From: JABDQZ01 sp963801985
GTDB lineage: Bacteria > Pseudomonadota > Gammaproteobacteria > Chromatiales > Chromatiaceae
Direction of reading: 5' to 3'
DNA: 64,000 nucleotides
Assembly (NCBI GenBank): GCA_963801985.1
Contig: CAWDGV010000012.1
Coordinates: forward strand, 1-64,000
The notes below the pieces were generated by a model that worked only from the letters and a program-made list of their open reading frames with translations, did no database searches and was not told the DNA's origin. The position numbers and the translations under genes are program-made. Shown here one piece after another: positions 7,340 to 15,792 of this stretch. Position 1 is the stretch's first letter; each line of letters begins with the position of its first letter.

Positions 7340-8350
7340 ATCCCTACTACCAAAGCTAAAAGTAGCTATACGCCTCACGCAGCTAGATCAGATCATCTGA
7401 TAAGGCACTCTACTTTTCGTCAACTGCAAATATTTGAAACTATTTATCGACTTGGGAGTTTTACGCGTGCAGCTGAAGAGTTGTTTTTGACGCAGCCTAC
7501 GGTTTCGATGCAGATTAAAAAATTAACGGAAGCTATCGGCTTACCGTTATTTGAACATGTCGGGCGTAAGGTAGAGCCCACTGAAGCAGGCACAGAGTTA
7601 TACCATGCCTGCCGGCAGGTCTTTGAAATACTTTCGAATGTTGAAATGAAGATAGCTGACCTCCAGGGAATGAAACAAGGCAGACTGCGCATTGGTGTGG
7701 TTACCACGGCAGCAAAGTATCTCGCACCAGAATTGCTTAGTGAATTCAACAAACTCTATCCGGGGATCGAACTCTCTCTTAAAGTGACAAACCGTCACAG
7801 CATTCTTGAACGAATGCAGTCTAACGAAGATGACCTATATATTATGGGGCAGGCACCAGAAGGGGATCTTGAGGTTGTTTCATATCCCGTTGCCCCGAAT
7901 CCTCTGGTTGTAATGGCGCCCAGGAATCACCCGCTAGCGGGCAAGAAAAAAATCAGCATAGAAAGAATTTCTGAAGAGCCTTTTATTATACGTGAACCGG
8001 GATCAGGTATCAGGGATGCCACTTTCAAGAAATTTGAAGCAAAAGGATTACTTCCAAAAGTGCGTATGGAGCTTGGTAGCAATGAAGCCATAAAGCATAC
8101 AATTGTAGGTGGCCTGGGATTGTCTGTTTTATCGTTGCATACTCTGGCACTGGAAGGTGCTGATGGGCCAGTGGTTATTCTGGATGTTGAAGGGTTTCCA
8201 ATTATGCGTCAGTGGTTTATCGTTCATCCGAAAGGAAAAGAATTGTCACTGGCCGCACAGGTTTTTCTTGAATTTGCGATCAAGTGTGAACCTGAGATAC
8301 GCAAACATATGCAGCGATCGTGGCCGTCATTGAGGAAATATCTGAAATAA
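7340..8350 (+). CDS. cbbR: CbbR-type LysR regulator with non-canonical start
   Basis: This LysR-family activator has an N-terminal helix-turn-helix (RQLQIFETIYRLGSFTRAAEEL then TQPTVSMQIKKL) and a C-terminal effector-binding domain (GRLRIGVVTTAAKYLAPELL). Its position behind a cso operon and the LTQPTVSMQIKKL recognition helix indicate CbbR, controller of Calvin cycle genes. No ATG, GTG or TTG precedes the helix-turn-helix in frame after the TAA at 7322. GGAGG at 7330-7334 sits 5 bp before an ATC at 7340 and 2 bp before an ATT at 7337; a CTG at 7397 would also give a family-like N-terminus. The first ordinary start, TTG at 7481, would delete half the DNA-binding domain. Start uncertain; identity firm. 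Confidence 0.85.
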   Translation: MPTTKAKSSYTPHAARSDHLIRHSTFRQLQIFETIYRLGSFTRAAEELFLTQPTVSMQIKKLTEAIGLPLFEHVGRKVEPTEAGTELYHACRQVFEILSNVEMKIADLQGMKQGRLRIGVVTTAAKYLAPELLSEFNKLYPGIELSLKVTNRHSILERMQSNEDDLYIMGQAPEGDLEVVSYPVAPNPLVVMAPRNHPLAGKKKISIERISEEPFIIREPGSGIRDATFKKFEAKGLLPKVRMELGSNEAIKHTIVGGLGLSVLSLHTLALEGADGPVVILDVEGFPIMRQWFIVHPKGKELSLAAQVFLEFAIKCEPEIRKHMQRSWPSLRKYLK

Positions 8351-8353
8351 AAA

Positions 8354-8398
8354 CGATAAATTAAAGCACAGCAGCAATATTATCTGCGTTATTTATCG
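8354..8398 (+). terminator. Possible hairpin between convergent cbbR and pyrC
   Basis: CGATAAAT (8354-8361) and ATTTATCG (8391-8398) can close a stem over a 29-base loop, which itself has a small GCAG/CTGC pairing. It lies in the 98-bp gap between two converging genes, where a terminator is expected. The stem is AT-rich and lacks a clear T-run, so this is weak. Confidence 0.25.
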
Positions 8399-8448
8399 CT
8401 TCAGTCAGTGTGCTTGCAAACTATGTAGGCTTAAAGCGCAATAATGGG

Positions 8449-9492
8449 TCAGTCGGTGCTTATACTCCAAGCTAGAGATTCACCTGCTTTGTAAGGATGC
8501 ACTGCAAGCATCTGTTGTCCGATGGTTTGAGGAACCTGTTGTGCTTTTTTGACTAACTTAATTTTTTGTTTGTTGTTTGGCAGACTGTAAAAGGCCGGTC
8601 CATTCAACGATGCAAATGCCTCAAATTTATCCAATGCATTTTCTTCATCAAATACCTGTATATAGTTTTCAAGCGCATGCGGAGCACTGAAGATACCAGC
8701 ACAGCCACATGCACTTTCTTTATCGCTAATGGTATGTGGGGCAGTATCGGTACCAAGGAAGAATTTTTTATTGCCGGAAGTTGCGGCTTTTCTTAGGGCC
8801 AGTCGATGTACTTCACGTTTGGCGACAGGCAGGCAGTACAGATGGGGCTTGATGCCGCCGACTAGCATGTCGCTGCGATTGATTTGTAGGTGATGGACAG
8901 TGATGGTAGCGGCAATGTTATTGCCTTCAGCTTCGACAAAGTCTGCCGCATCTTTTGTGGTGATATGCTCAAACACGACTTTAAGCTCGGGCATATCTTT
9001 TAGTAGTGGCTGCAGGGTGCGATCAATAAACGCTGCTTCCCGGTCGAAGACATCGATGTTTTTGTTGACCGCTTCACCATGTACGAGCAAAGGCATACCA
9101 ATTTCTTGCATTTTTTCAAGCGCTGGATAGATCTTTTTAATGTCGCTGACCCCGGCTGCCGAGTTGGTGGTCGCGTTTGCGGGGTAGAGCTTCGCCGCTG
9201 TGAAAATACCTTCACTATGACCAGCCTTGAGTTCTTGCGGATCAATGTTGTCGGTCAGATAGGCTGTCATTAATGGCTCGAATTCCGGGTAATCTTTGGT
9301 TGCTTCTAAAATACGATATCGATACGCAGCAGCCATAGCTGCAGTGGTTACCGGTGGTTTGAGGTTGGGCATGATGATGGCACGTCCAAACTGACGAGCT
9401 GTGTATTTGGCAACTTGTTTCAGCATCTCACCATCGCGTAGGTGGACATGCCAATCGTCAGGTTGAGTGATTGTTATTGATTCCAGCGTCAT
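8449..9492 (-). CDS. pyrC: Dihydroorotase (PyrC, class II type)
   Basis: This enzyme cyclises carbamoyl-aspartate to dihydroorotate in pyrimidine synthesis. The 347-residue length fits the E. coli-like PyrC. Visible are the zinc motif HVHLRDG near residue 16, the carbamylated-lysine region KLYPANATTNS near 102, VHGEAV, FEHITT, and the catalytic Asp in LGTDTAPH near 250. It starts at an ATG preceded (minus strand) by GAGAGGCAGC. It is a single gene, convergent with cbbR and divergent from the SulP gene. Confidence 0.96.
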   Translation of the reverse strand: MTLESITITQPDDWHVHLRDGEMLKQVAKYTARQFGRAIIMPNLKPPVTTAAMAAAYRYRILEATKDYPEFEPLMTAYLTDNIDPQELKAGHSEGIFTAAKLYPANATTNSAAGVSDIKKIYPALEKMQEIGMPLLVHGEAVNKNIDVFDREAAFIDRTLQPLLKDMPELKVVFEHITTKDAADFVEAEGNNIAATITVHHLQINRSDMLVGGIKPHLYCLPVAKREVHRLALRKAATSGNKKFFLGTDTAPHTISDKESACGCAGIFSAPHALENYIQVFDEENALDKFEAFASLNGPAFYSLPNNKQKIKLVKKAQQVPQTIGQQMLAVHPYKAGESLAWSISTD

Positions 9493-9845
9493 GGTAGCTG
9501 CCTCTCGTTGTAGATCTGTCGATTATACCGGTTGAGTGCGTAGTAAACACAAAATCTCTTCGGTGGGTGCTTAAATTAACTTGATTCGGAGAGTGATATT
9601 CGATGGTACGGTAAAATCTCAGCTTTTAACGCAGGTTCGCTAAAAATGCTGAAAATTTTATGATGCCTGGATAAGCTTTCCATTGATTAAGTTGATGATT
9701 TTGAAATTGACATTCTATACGCCATTTGGGCTTGCCTATAGATCATCACCTATGTTTCACTTCATCAACTTCGATGAGTAATCTAAAAAAATTATATCCA
9801 TAATAAATCAATTTTCTCAGGCTTGATGAAAAGCAGGAATTGAAT
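9493..9845. other. Intergenic region between divergent pyrC and SulP genes
   Basis: These 353 bp must hold the promoters for both divergent genes. The stretch is AT-rich. I see no tRNA, coding frame or clear operator that I could name; AGGA at 9835-9838 is the ribosome-binding site of the SulP gene. Confidence 0.4.
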
Positions 9846-11561
9846 ATGCGGTTTTTTAATGAGATAAACTTTCGTCACTTGCACGGTGATTTACTTGGTG
9901 GTGTTACTGCAGCCGTCATCGCGTTACCAATGGCGCTGGCTTTTGGTGTGGCTTCAGGGGCCGGGGCAGAAGCCGGTCTTTACGGTGCAATCATGGTTGG
10001 CATGTTTGCCGCCCTGTTCGGTGGTTCTCCAACGCTGATATCAGAACCGACTGGGCCGATGACTGTGGTTTTCACTGCCGTGATCGCGAAGCTGATCGCA
10101 ACGAACCCAGAAAATGGCATGGCGATGGCATTTACCGTTGTCGTTATGGCTGGCATGTTTCAGATTTTGTTTGGAGCATTGCGCCTTGGCAAATACGTGA
10201 CATTAATGCCCTACAGTGTTGTGTCGGGTTTTATGTCAGGTATCGGTATTATTCTCATAATACTCCAGTTTGGCCCTTTGTTGGGGCAAGCCGCTCCCGC
10301 TGGTGGTGTAATTCCCGTGTTAGAGAATATTCCACAACTGCTGGCGGGAACCCAAACGCCAGAGGTTATACTGGGTATCATTACAATCTCGGTATTGTTT
10401 TTTATGCCAGCCAGGTTCAAGCGCGTTTTACCTCCGCAGTTACTGGCATTAATCCTTGGAACCGTTATATCAATCGTCTTGTTGAATACAGATGATGTGA
10501 GAAGGATAGGGGAGATACCAGCTGGTCTTCCTTCATTCCAGTTGCCTGTTTTCAGTATTGATCAATGGCAGGTGATGTTGCTGGATGCCATTGTGCTTGG
10601 CATGCTGGGAAGTATTGATGCCTTGCTGACATCTGTCATAGGCGATAGCCTGACCAGGAAACAGCATAATTCTGACAAGGAACTGATTGGCCAGGGTATT
10701 GGTAACATGATGTCAGGACTGTTCGGTGGCTTGCCCGGTGCGGGTGCCACTATGGGAACAGTGGTTAATATCCAGACTGGTGCGCGCACGGCTTTGTCCG
10801 GCCTGGTACGTGCAACTATTTTACTCGTTATCGTATTGTGGGCATCAAGTCTTACGGCGATGATACCGCTGGCAGTGCTTGCCGGCATAGCGCTGAAGGT
10901 CGGTGTTGATATCATTGACTGGAATTTTCTGAAACGTGCCCACCGTCTGTCATTCAAAGGCGCGCTCATTACTTATGGCGTTATCCTGCTTACCGTGTTC
11001 GTTGATCTGATCGCGGCCGTCGGTATTGGTCTTTTCCTGGCGAATGTAATGACTATCACGCGTCTTTCGGAATTTCAGGAAAATGATGTGCTTGCAATCA
11101 CCAATGCAGAGGATGCCGGTGATGTTTTGACTGGATATGATCGTGACTTAATGGAAGCTGCATCAGGCAGGGTTTTGTTGCTGGACCTGAAAGGCAACAT
11201 GATCTTCGGCGTGTCGCGTGCAATCAGCAGGAAAAACTCAGCTATTCACGGTTGTGAAGTGCTGATTATCGATATTACAAAGGTGGTTCATCTCGGCGTT
11301 TCCTCGGCGTTAGCGCTAGAAGAATCGATAAAAGACATGTTACAGGCTGGAAAGAGCGTATATATCGTCGGTGCTAGCGGCCAGCCTCTGGAACGTCTGC
11401 AGAGCCTTGGGGTACTCGGATTATTGTCGCATAAAAATATTGTTGATAAACGGAGAACCGCCTTGGAGAGAGCGTTGTACGGAAAAGATGAAATGGCGGA
11501 AGTCGCGACAAATGCAGATGCGGACCAAACTGATTCCGGAACCAGGCAGTCAGATAAGTAG
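9846..11561 (+). CDS. SulP-family anion transporter, candidate bicarbonate importer
   Basis: This inner-membrane SLC26/SulP transporter has about 571 residues: roughly 10-14 membrane segments (from GGVTAAVIALPMALAFGVASG through GIGLFLANVMTI), then a cytoplasmic STAS domain (about residues 420-535; VLLLDLKGNMIFGV and EVLIIDITKV). The N-terminal motif with EPTGPMTV is typical. SulP members carry sulfate, bicarbonate or other anions, and several autotrophs keep one beside the cso locus for inorganic carbon uptake. That substrate is inferred from position only; sulfate cannot be excluded. The ATG at 9846 is preferred over the TTG at 9840 because AGGA lies 7 bp ahead. Confidence 0.85.
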   Translation: MRFFNEINFRHLHGDLLGGVTAAVIALPMALAFGVASGAGAEAGLYGAIMVGMFAALFGGSPTLISEPTGPMTVVFTAVIAKLIATNPENGMAMAFTVVVMAGMFQILFGALRLGKYVTLMPYSVVSGFMSGIGIILIILQFGPLLGQAAPAGGVIPVLENIPQLLAGTQTPEVILGIITISVLFFMPARFKRVLPPQLLALILGTVISIVLLNTDDVRRIGEIPAGLPSFQLPVFSIDQWQVMLLDAIVLGMLGSIDALLTSVIGDSLTRKQHNSDKELIGQGIGNMMSGLFGGLPGAGATMGTVVNIQTGARTALSGLVRATILLVIVLWASSLTAMIPLAVLAGIALKVGVDIIDWNFLKRAHRLSFKGALITYGVILLTVFVDLIAAVGIGLFLANVMTITRLSEFQENDVLAITNAEDAGDVLTGYDRDLMEAASGRVLLLDLKGNMIFGVSRAISRKNSAIHGCEVLIIDITKVVHLGVSSALALEESIKDMLQAGKSVYIVGASGQPLERLQSLGVLGLLSHKNIVDKRRTALERALYGKDEMAEVATNADADQTDSGTRQSDK

Positions 11562-11892
11562 CTGGCTTCAGGCTAAATGTATTGAAAAAAATTCATATCT
11601 TGATATCGAAGCAATATTGCATCCGTAACTGTGAGCTCTGACCTGGTGCTGGTGGAGATTCATGCCCGAAAATAAATTGATATCCATATTCGTCTTGATA
11701 CAGGTGAAAAGTGAACCGCTTTTTTATTGATTCAAATTATATGAAGATCTTGCATTCTCTATTCATCAAGCAGGTACTTTGCGCCTGCTCCAGCGTAAGT
11801 TAACCATTTTATGGTGCGACAATTAGCCACATTGTTTTTTGCACTTGCCTGGTAATAGACTTGAACGTTCACAATTCGGGATTTTCCTGGCC
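11562..11892. other. Intergenic region after the SulP gene
   Basis: This AT-rich gap of about 330 bp holds no reading frame I can support and no strong hairpin. The promoter of the copper-handling operon probably lies here. Part of it (from the TTG at 11839) could be coding if the next gene uses an earlier start. Confidence 0.3.
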
Positions 11893-12372
11893 TTGATTTT
11901 TCGATTTCCTCACAATTTATTTGTAACAGGACTGTTTGTTTTTAGCTGCTTACTCATGTCCTGCTCCAGAAAAGAAGGGATTTCAATCGAAAATGCCTGG
12001 ATACCAGAGGCACCGTCAACGGTTCAGGCATTGGCGGGTTATATGGATATCGACAACCATTTTCCTCATCAAATCATTTTGACTGCTGCGAACAGTCCCG
12101 TTTTTGAATATATCGAACTGCATCGCTCCATTGCAGAAAATGAAACCAACATGTTCCGCATGGTGAAACAGGAACAGGTGAAAATACGTTCAGGTCAAAA
12201 CTTTGAATTTCTACCTGGCGGTTATCACCTGATGTTGATAAACCCGAGGCGGAATTTGGCGGTAAATGAATCTGTTCCGATTAACCTGATATTTAATAAT
12301 GGTCAGGAGATCGAGGTTAACTTCAAGGTCCGTAAGCACCAACTGAAGCTGGAAGAAAACGGATGGTTTTGA
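11893..12372 (+). CDS. PCuAC-like copper chaperone lipoprotein
   Basis: This is a PCu(A)C (DUF461) family protein, which carries Cu(I) in the periplasm to cytochrome oxidase. A hydrophobic leader ends in LLMSC, a lipobox, so it is probably membrane-tethered. The metal motif is seen as ELHRS, a mid-protein Met pair (MFRMV) and YHLML near the C-terminus. The start is uncertain: the TTG at 11893 gives a normal lipoprotein signal, while the TTG at 11839 gives an over-long leader and I see no good ribosome-binding site for either. The 3' end overlaps the next gene by 10 bp. It leads a copper operon with SCO and a second PCuAC. Confidence 0.78.
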   Translation: MIFRFPHNLFVTGLFVFSCLLMSCSRKEGISIENAWIPEAPSTVQALAGYMDIDNHFPHQIILTAANSPVFEYIELHRSIAENETNMFRMVKQEQVKIRSGQNFEFLPGGYHLMLINPRRNLAVNESVPINLIFNNGQEIEVNFKVRKHQLKLEENGWF

Positions 12373-12848
12373 AAACCCCGGAAAAGCAGGCGATATGGAT
12401 GATTGGATTAGCGATATTTTTGCTGATACCGGTTGTTTTTCTGGGCCTTGACGTGTGGAAGAATACGAGTGTCGATCCTGTAGAAACCGCCTACATCGAT
12501 GCTGACTGTGACCTGCATAAAGGTTCCTGTGAAGCGATTTTTAAAGGGGACAGGAAATTAATTTATTCCATAAAGCCAAGACCAATCAAACCCTTATTAT
12601 CGCTTGAGTTATATGTAGAGCTTGTCAACCTGGGAGCCCAGAGCGTGGAAGTAGATTTTCAGGGTATTGGAATCGAGATGGGATTTTACCGTCCAGAGCT
12701 TAGTAGCCGGGGCAACAATATTTATACGGGCAGCGCTTCATTGTCTGTTTGTACATTGGACAAAATGTTATGGCAGTCCACGGTCATCATTAAAACTGAT
12801 AAAGGAACTATCGTTGCTCCTTTTCGCTTCGAGGTAGATCAGCCATGA
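12363..12848 (+). CDS. Membrane-anchored protein of unknown function in copper operon
   Basis: I do not recognise this 161-residue protein. It has one N-terminal membrane segment (about residues 10-28), then a periplasmic domain with Cys residues in DADCDLHKGSCEA and SVCTLDK. Beta-rich stretches (LELYVELVNLGAQSVEVDFQGIGIEMGF) suggest an immunoglobulin-like or FixH-like fold. Start and stop overlap the genes on both sides (PCuAC before, SCO after), so it is co-translated with copper chaperones and may help deliver copper to an oxidase. That role is inference from position. Confidence 0.8.
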   Translation: MVLKTPEKQAIWMIGLAIFLLIPVVFLGLDVWKNTSVDPVETAYIDADCDLHKGSCEAIFKGDRKLIYSIKPRPIKPLLSLELYVELVNLGAQSVEVDFQGIGIEMGFYRPELSSRGNNIYTGSASLSVCTLDKMLWQSTVIIKTDKGTIVAPFRFEVDQP

Positions 12849-13432
12849 AATTAAAAATCAGTTTACCAATCATTGTCCTATTGATGCTGGCAATTGGCAT
12901 TATCCTGGTAATCACGGAAAGGGTAAGTGAGCCGCAACTAACGCCTGCGCCCAGTGGTGGCGATTTTGTGTTACAGACGAATAATGGGGCATTCAGCCTG
13001 AAAGAGCAGCGGGGAAAGATTGTACTGATTTATTTTGGTTATACCTACTGTCCGGATATCTGTCCGACAAATCTGTCACACATGGCCCAGGCGTTGAATG
13101 AGCTGACGGAACAGGAGCTTGATCAGGTTCAGCCAATTTTTATCAGTGTTGATCCGCAAAGGGATTCACTTGCACACCTGGAAATTTATACCCGGCATTT
13201 TCACGACAGCATTATCGGTATGACGGGCGATGAAAAAGCCATAGGCAAAATAGCCCGGCAGTATGGAGCGGCATACCAGAAAGTCACTGGTGAATCTGAA
13301 GGGGGTTACCTGATTGATCATTCATCATTTACCTACCTGGTGGATCAACATGGTCAATTAACGACCAGTTTCCTTCATGCCACTCATCCGCAAGAGATGG
13401 TTAACACAATACGTACTTATTTGAACAAATGA
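12845..13432 (+). CDS. SCO1/SenC-family copper chaperone
   Basis: This thioredoxin-fold, membrane-anchored protein helps build the CuA site of cytochrome oxidase. A single N-terminal membrane segment is followed by FGYTYCPDICPTNL, giving the CxxxC copper motif near residue 70. The distal copper-binding His is in IDHSSFTYLV, and the SVDPQRD strand is typical. The 195-residue length is normal. It overlaps the unknown gene upstream by ATGA and is followed by a second PCuAC gene 16 bp later, matching the common SCO-PCuAC pairing. Confidence 0.93.
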   Translation: MKLKISLPIIVLLMLAIGIILVITERVSEPQLTPAPSGGDFVLQTNNGAFSLKEQRGKIVLIYFGYTYCPDICPTNLSHMAQALNELTEQELDQVQPIFISVDPQRDSLAHLEIYTRHFHDSIIGMTGDEKAIGKIARQYGAAYQKVTGESEGGYLIDHSSFTYLVDQHGQLTTSFLHATHPQEMVNTIRTYLNK

Positions 13433-13448
13433 AACAGGAGTTAGCTTG

Positions 13449-13931
13449 ATGAAATTATCCATTAATAAAATCAGCCGCTTTATAACACTTTCGCTGTTAT
13501 TTATATTGCCAACTGTTGCTGTTGCAAGCGGTCATATGGCGTTGAAGATTGATGATGCCTATGTGCGCGTTGTACCACCTGGACAAAAAAATACGGGTGT
13601 ATTTATGAAGCTGCATAACCCGTCAGATAAGCTGCGATCAATTATCAGTGCAGAAAGTAATGCGGCAGAAATCGTGGAACTGCATACCCATATCAACGAA
13701 GGCGGCATGATGAAAATGCGGCGTATAGAAAAAATAGATATTCCGGCTAAAGGCATGACTATGCTCAAACCGGGTGGTCTGCATGTGATGTTGATTGGTT
13801 TAACTGAAGAAATTGTAGAGGGAAAGCCGGTTGAAATTACACTGGTGTTTGCAAATGGTGAACGTACCGCATTTAAAGCGGTTGGTCGTAAATTGAAAAT
13901 GAAAATGGACCATTCCAATATGAAGCATTAA
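13449..13931 (+). CDS. PCu(A)C copper chaperone
   Basis: This second PCuAC-family protein has a cleavable signal peptide (hydrophobic stretch LFILPTVAVASG) and the complete metal pattern: ELHTH, MMKMRR, then GGLHVMLIG near the end, with a Met/His-rich tail (KMKMDHSNMKH). It should deliver Cu(I) to the CuA site together with SCO. The ATG at 13449 has AGGAG 8 bp ahead and is preferred over the TTG at 13446. It ends the four-gene copper operon; the convergent TlpA-like gene begins 25 bp later. Confidence 0.92.
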   Translation: MKLSINKISRFITLSLLFILPTVAVASGHMALKIDDAYVRVVPPGQKNTGVFMKLHNPSDKLRSIISAESNAAEIVELHTHINEGGMMKMRRIEKIDIPAKGMTMLKPGGLHVMLIGLTEEIVEGKPVEITLVFANGERTAFKAVGRKLKMKMDHSNMKH

Positions 13932-13956
13932 ATGGATCCATTATGGCCTTATGAGT

Positions 13957-14460
13957 TCAGTTCATTTTGCTTGCAGAAGATTTGCTGGCTATGAATTTCT
14001 GAATGACTTTTGTTGGCACAGCACCTGTTTTCGCAGCCATGAGTTCACCTTCTGGATTGAAAACCAGGAAAGTTGGTGTACCAACAAATTGGCTTACGGT
14101 CTGCGCCTGGTAGTACAGCATGACGTCGTTTGTGTCACTGATGAGATTGGGGAAGGGTAAGTCATGAGTTTCGATAAAACTTTCGGCGCTGCTTTTATTG
14201 GGTAAGCCGTCAATACTTAATCCCAGCACCCGGATGTTTTTGTTGTTCTCATCTAATTTGGCGTAACTTGCGGCTTCCTCGTTGCAGATATGACAGTTGG
14301 CAGCCCAAATCATCATGACCAGCCACTTGTTATCACCCATGAAAGATTCAACACTTCGTGGCTTGCCTTGGAAATCAAAAAAGATACCTTCTTCTGAGGC
14401 AGTTGCAGTATTGGTGGTGGAGACCAGCACTGTAATGATCATTACTAGAATATATCTCAT
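13957..14460 (-). CDS. TlpA/ResA-like periplasmic thioredoxin
   Basis: This exported thioredoxin-fold protein has 167 residues. A signal peptide (MRYILVMIITVLVSTTNTATA) is followed by the redox motif NCHICNEEA, giving CHIC at about residue 56, and the cis-Pro region GTPTFLVFNPEG. Proteins of this type keep cysteines of SCO, CuA or c-type cytochromes reduced. Its convergent position with the SCO/PCuAC operon suggests a role in reducing copper-site cysteines, which is inference. The opposite strand has a 69-residue frame that I treat as a shadow. Confidence 0.85.
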   Translation of the reverse strand: MRYILVMIITVLVSTTNTATASEEGIFFDFQGKPRSVESFMGDNKWLVMMIWAANCHICNEEAASYAKLDENNKNIRVLGLSIDGLPNKSSAESFIETHDLPFPNLISDTNDVMLYYQAQTVSQFVGTPTFLVFNPEGELMAAKTGAVPTKVIQKFIASKSSASKMN

Positions 14461-14724
14461 GGCAAATTAGCCTCTATCTTAAAGTTCTGGGTACAAATCA
14501 AACCGTTAATGATTATTTAAGAGCCGTTGAGTCAGTAAATTATGCCATCTGGTGCATCCGGTATATTCACATTACTGTTTCTTGAGGTTCGTGTTTTTAC
14601 CTTGATAAATAGTAAAAACCGCTAAAAGCCACCTGTTTTCCTTAATATTAATAATCTCTTTCATTCAGGATACTTTAAAAATAAATCAGAAGATGGCTTC
14701 CTGATATGGTTGCCAATATCGGTC

Positions 14725-14874
14725 ATGGTCGAAAGCCGCAATACAAATGCTGAGTTACGGGAGATCCTTCAGGGAAGAGGAAAGGTCGAGTACGTCCATC
14801 CGGTGACTGGCCAATGGAAGGCTTACCTTCAGTCCGGTCTTGATGAAGTGGAGCAAGTGATGGATCGTCTGTAA
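14725..14874 (+). CDS. Possible 49-residue protein of unknown function
   Basis: A short frame (MVESRNTNAELREILQ ... WKAYLQSGLDEVEQVMDRL) with soluble, protein-like composition. I do not recognise it. No strong ribosome-binding site precedes the ATG; a TTG at 14710 is an alternative start. It precedes the TRAP gene set by 75 bp. The 14461-14724 stretch before it shows no other feature. Confidence 0.3.
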   Translation: MVESRNTNAELREILQGRGKVEYVHPVTGQWKAYLQSGLDEVEQVMDRL

Positions 14875-14948
14875 TAAAAAGCTTTTATTTGGTTGTCAGC
14901 CGGGGATATTGCTTCACGGCCGGGTCTGAGTTCGACTACCATTGGTAT

Positions 14949-15785
14949 ATGACATATCGGTATTTTGTTTTCATTATACTGTTGCCGATTCTGGTGGGTT
15001 GCAGCTCAATGGCATCACAGCGGCTCTCAGCCAACCTGGCGAGCAGCATCGTTAACCAGGATGACCCGGCTACTGTTCGTGCGGCCATTCCTGCCTACCT
15101 CTTGCTGATGGAAGGTATGCTCAGAGACGATCCGCAAAATCCGCGGTTACTGGTTTCAGTATCAAAACTATACGGTGCTTATGCGGGCAGTCTTGTTGAT
15201 GAACCTGCACGCAGCAGGAAGCTGTACGAGCATGCCCGGAACTATGCGCGCAAGGCCTTATGCATAAAAGAACCGGTTTTATGTGAGGCTGAAATCCGTG
15301 ACTTTCAACTGTTCGCGGTGTCCCTCGATGATGTTGATACAGCCAGCCTGAATGAGCTGTTTGTTTATGCCACACGCTATGCTGACTGGATCGGCAGTAA
15401 TACCGGAGACTGGAATTCATTGATGTTCCTGCCTTACGTCGAAGCCATGCTGCAAAAAGTGGTTAGCCATGAGCCGGCTTACGCCAATGGCAGGGCGCAG
15501 CTTTACCTTGCTGTCATAAGGTCGCAATTGCCTGCCTCATTGGGAGGAAACCCTGAATCCGGGCGAAAACATTTTGAAATGGCATTGCAGTATTCGCAGG
15601 GTAGGGATTTAATGGTTAAAGTGATGTTTGCCCAGACCTACGCCAGGCTGGTGTTTGACCAGGCACTGCATGATCAACTGCTCAACGAGGTTATTGTCAG
15701 TGACCCGGTAGTTGAGAATCTCACGCTGAGCAATGTGCTGGCTCAAAATAAAGCGCAAACCTTATTAAAAGACGGATATTTTTAG
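14949..15785 (+). CDS. TatT-like TRAP transporter-associated lipoprotein
   Basis: This 278-residue lipoprotein has a signal peptide (YFVFIILLPILVGC, lipobox LVGC) and then an all-helical, TPR-like body. It matches the TatT family (T component associated with some TRAP transporters), trimeric periplasmic proteins that dock with the substrate-binding DctP. The ATG at 14949 gives the proper lipoprotein signal; the upstream TTG at 14889 would bury it. Genes for DctP, DctQ and DctM follow with short gaps, which confirms the association. Confidence 0.85.
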   Translation: MTYRYFVFIILLPILVGCSSMASQRLSANLASSIVNQDDPATVRAAIPAYLLLMEGMLRDDPQNPRLLVSVSKLYGAYAGSLVDEPARSRKLYEHARNYARKALCIKEPVLCEAEIRDFQLFAVSLDDVDTASLNELFVYATRYADWIGSNTGDWNSLMFLPYVEAMLQKVVSHEPAYANGRAQLYLAVIRSQLPASLGGNPESGRKHFEMALQYSQGRDLMVKVMFAQTYARLVFDQALHDQLLNEVIVSDPVVENLTLSNVLAQNKAQTLLKDGYF

Positions 15786-15792
15786 GTTATTT

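Noticed and set aside
1..8350. Complete CO2-fixation cluster
   Set aside because: No RuBisCO, CbbQ/CbbO or DAB genes are in the window; they may lie upstream of position 1, which I cannot see.
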